In this document: piece after piece, positions 63,127 through 64,000 of the stretch | How positions within the stretch are numbered: position 1 is the stretch's first letter | How the letters are laid out: the number at the start of each line of letters is the position of its first letter | NCBI GenBank assembly: GCA_035653615.1 | Contig: DASRBN010000030.1 | Location: forward strand, 124,001-188,000 | From: Ktedonobacteraceae bacterium | GTDB lineage: Bacteria; Chloroflexota; Ktedonobacteria; Ktedonobacterales; Ktedonobacteraceae | Length of the DNA: 64,000 bases | Direction of reading: 5' to 3' | Position numbers and translations under genes: made by a program | Notes under the pieces: generated by a model | Told to the model about the DNA's origin: nothing | The model's input: only the letters and a program-made list of their open reading frames with translations | The model's database searches: none

Positions 63127-63215
63127 GGTAATCCAGGAAGGTTGGTATGAATATCTATTCCCAGACAAACACGATACGACAAAAGCATTCACATTCTGAG
63201 AGGAGTTAACAACAT

Positions 63216-63908
63216 ATGCATCCTTCCGCTTCACTCGTGCTGCTGGCAGCACCTGCCGGCATCTCTACGCAGGTGCTGCAAGTGCTCGGGGCATTACTGC
63301 TGCTGACCGCTTTCGCTACTGTAGCCGCGCGGCATATCAATGGAGCTATCGGAATCTATGCCATCCAGTCGTTTGCCCTGGCAATGGTAGCTGTGGTGGT
63401 TGGCTACTTCACAGGCAGCAGCGACCTGTACATTGTTGCTGTGCTGACAGTAATCGTAAAGTGCGGAGCGATTGCCTGGATTTTGCGTAATGTGACCAAC
63501 CGGCTGCACCTGCAGCGCGAAGCACGCCCGTACCTCACTATTCCAGTCTCGCTCCTCATATGCGCATTGCTAACGCTGCTGGCCTTTTTTACTTCTCCGG
63601 CAGTGGTAGCGCCGGGTACCTTTTTGAATGAGCCGCCCCTGGCCATCTCTATCGCCATGGTACTCATCGGGCTGTTTCTCTTGAGCAGCCGTCGGCACGC
63701 GGTCATACAGGTCATTGGCTTGCTGACCATCGAGAACGGTCTCTTTTCGGGTGCCATTGCCATTGCCTATGGGATGCCGCTTATTGTTGAGTTCGGCATC
63801 CTTTTCGATATCCTGATTGCCGTCATTGTCATGAGCCTGCTGGTGACGCTCATCCAGCGCGAACTAATTACAGCTGATACTGCCAATCTGCAACGCCTGA
63901 AAGGATAG
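63216..63908 (+). CDS. hyfE: HyfE-like hydrogenase-4 membrane subunit
   Basis: 230 residues, six to seven membrane helices (VLQVLGALLLLTAFATVAARHI in pieces, IYAIQSFALAMVAVVVGYFTG, IGLLTIENGLFSGAIAIAYGMPLIVE in pieces). The ENGLF segment and the VEFGILFDILIAV helix are typical of HyfE, which combines NuoK-like helices. GAGAGGAG precedes ATG 63216. It sits between hyfC- and hyfF-like genes, 89 bases after the former. Confidence 0.88.
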   Translation: MHPSASLVLLAAPAGISTQVLQVLGALLLLTAFATVAARHINGAIGIYAIQSFALAMVAVVVGYFTGSSDLYIVAVLTVIVKCGAIAWILRNVTNRLHLQREARPYLTIPVSLLICALLTLLAFFTSPAVVAPGTFLNEPPLAISIAMVLIGLFLLSSRRHAVIQVIGLLTIENGLFSGAIAIAYGMPLIVEFGILFDILIAVIVMSLLVTLIQRELITADTANLQRLKG

Positions 63909-63914
63909 TACTAC

Positions 63915-64000
63915 ATGACACTTACGTTTTTATTGCTTATACCGCTGCTGGTCAGTGGGATATGCTTGATTGCCCCGGGTCGGCGCTGGATGGAAATAGT
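63915..64000 (+). CDS. hyfF: start of a HyfF/NuoL-M-like antiporter subunit (cut by window end)
   Basis: Only 28 codons are visible: MTLTFLLLIPLLVSGICLIA then PGRRWMEI. One hydrophobic helix typical for the N-terminus of Mrp-antiporter-like subunits, 6 bases after the hyfE stop. The assignment rests mostly on position in a hyfC-hyfE-hyfF order. Confidence 0.55.
   Translation, partial: MTLTFLLLIPLLVSGICLIAPGRRWMEI

Noticed and set aside
62167-64000. Plain respiratory complex I operon
   Set aside because: The hyfC-hyfE-hyfF order with a HyfE-type subunit fits hydrogenase-4-like complexes rather than nuoA-N.

Overview
The window looks like chromosomal DNA of a Chloroflexota bacterium of the class Ktedonobacteria, or a close relative. 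This is inference from gene content: tandem Ser/Thr kinases with beta-propeller sensor parts, a giant SARP-type AAA/TPR regulator, ClbS/DinB paralogues, many stand-alone signalling proteins, and mid-50s G+C by eye. No rRNA gene, intact tRNA gene or CRISPR array was seen.

Layout. 0-3.4 kb: an FtsX-type ABC permease, a DinB protein, and a 44-residue P-loop relic running into the DinB 3' end. 3.5-6.8 kb: a SARP/AAA/TPR regulator. 7.2-16.1 kb: a co-directional metabolic block (flavin reductase, glutaredoxin, ClbS-like protein, three PLP enzymes, a SAM methyltransferase, a zinc-ribbon protein and a lipoprotein propeller). 16-24.7 kb: metallo-hydrolase, response regulator, two tandem kinase-propeller proteins, HtrA-type protease. 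24.8-29.4 kb: PAC2 / CoA-ligase alpha / PPOX operon, divergent from an RluA gene with a probably leaderless message. 29.4-35.8 kb: a minus-strand run of phytoene-desaturase-like enzyme, small membrane protein and nitrilase, then a structured RNA leader with an intrinsic terminator, then a double-permease ABC transporter and its ATPase.

36-45.5 kb: Hsp20, an orphan KamE-like B12/PLP protein, a GH3 lipoprotein, intergenic repeats, a protein with a tryptophan-heptad coiled coil, a PAS histidine kinase and a CheB-CheR fusion. 45.5-50.7 kb: XRE-TPR regulator, asparagine synthetase and an unusually G+C-rich amidohydrolase. 50.9-55 kb: a pentapeptide membrane protein and a PadR / pentapeptide / DrrAB-like ABC operon. 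55-60.8 kb: SHMT-like enzyme, a hydrolase with the residue set of fluoroacetate dehalogenase, a kinase, a secreted propeller and a second ClbS-like protein. 60.8-62.2 kb: relics of a tRNA/tmRNA-like 3' end, an integrase and a transposase. 61.8-64 kb: a consensus promoter, a fluoride riboswitch with terminator, and hyfC-hyfE-hyfF-like genes running out of the window.

The strongest observations are the fluoride riboswitch in front of Hyf-type genes with a fluoroacetate-dehalogenase-like gene about 4.4 kb away; the unclassified leader, with mutually exclusive helix and terminator, in front of the ABC transporter; the tryptophan-heptad coiled coil; and the PadR-pentapeptide-ABC cassette. All functions rest on motif reading by eye, and no database search was run.
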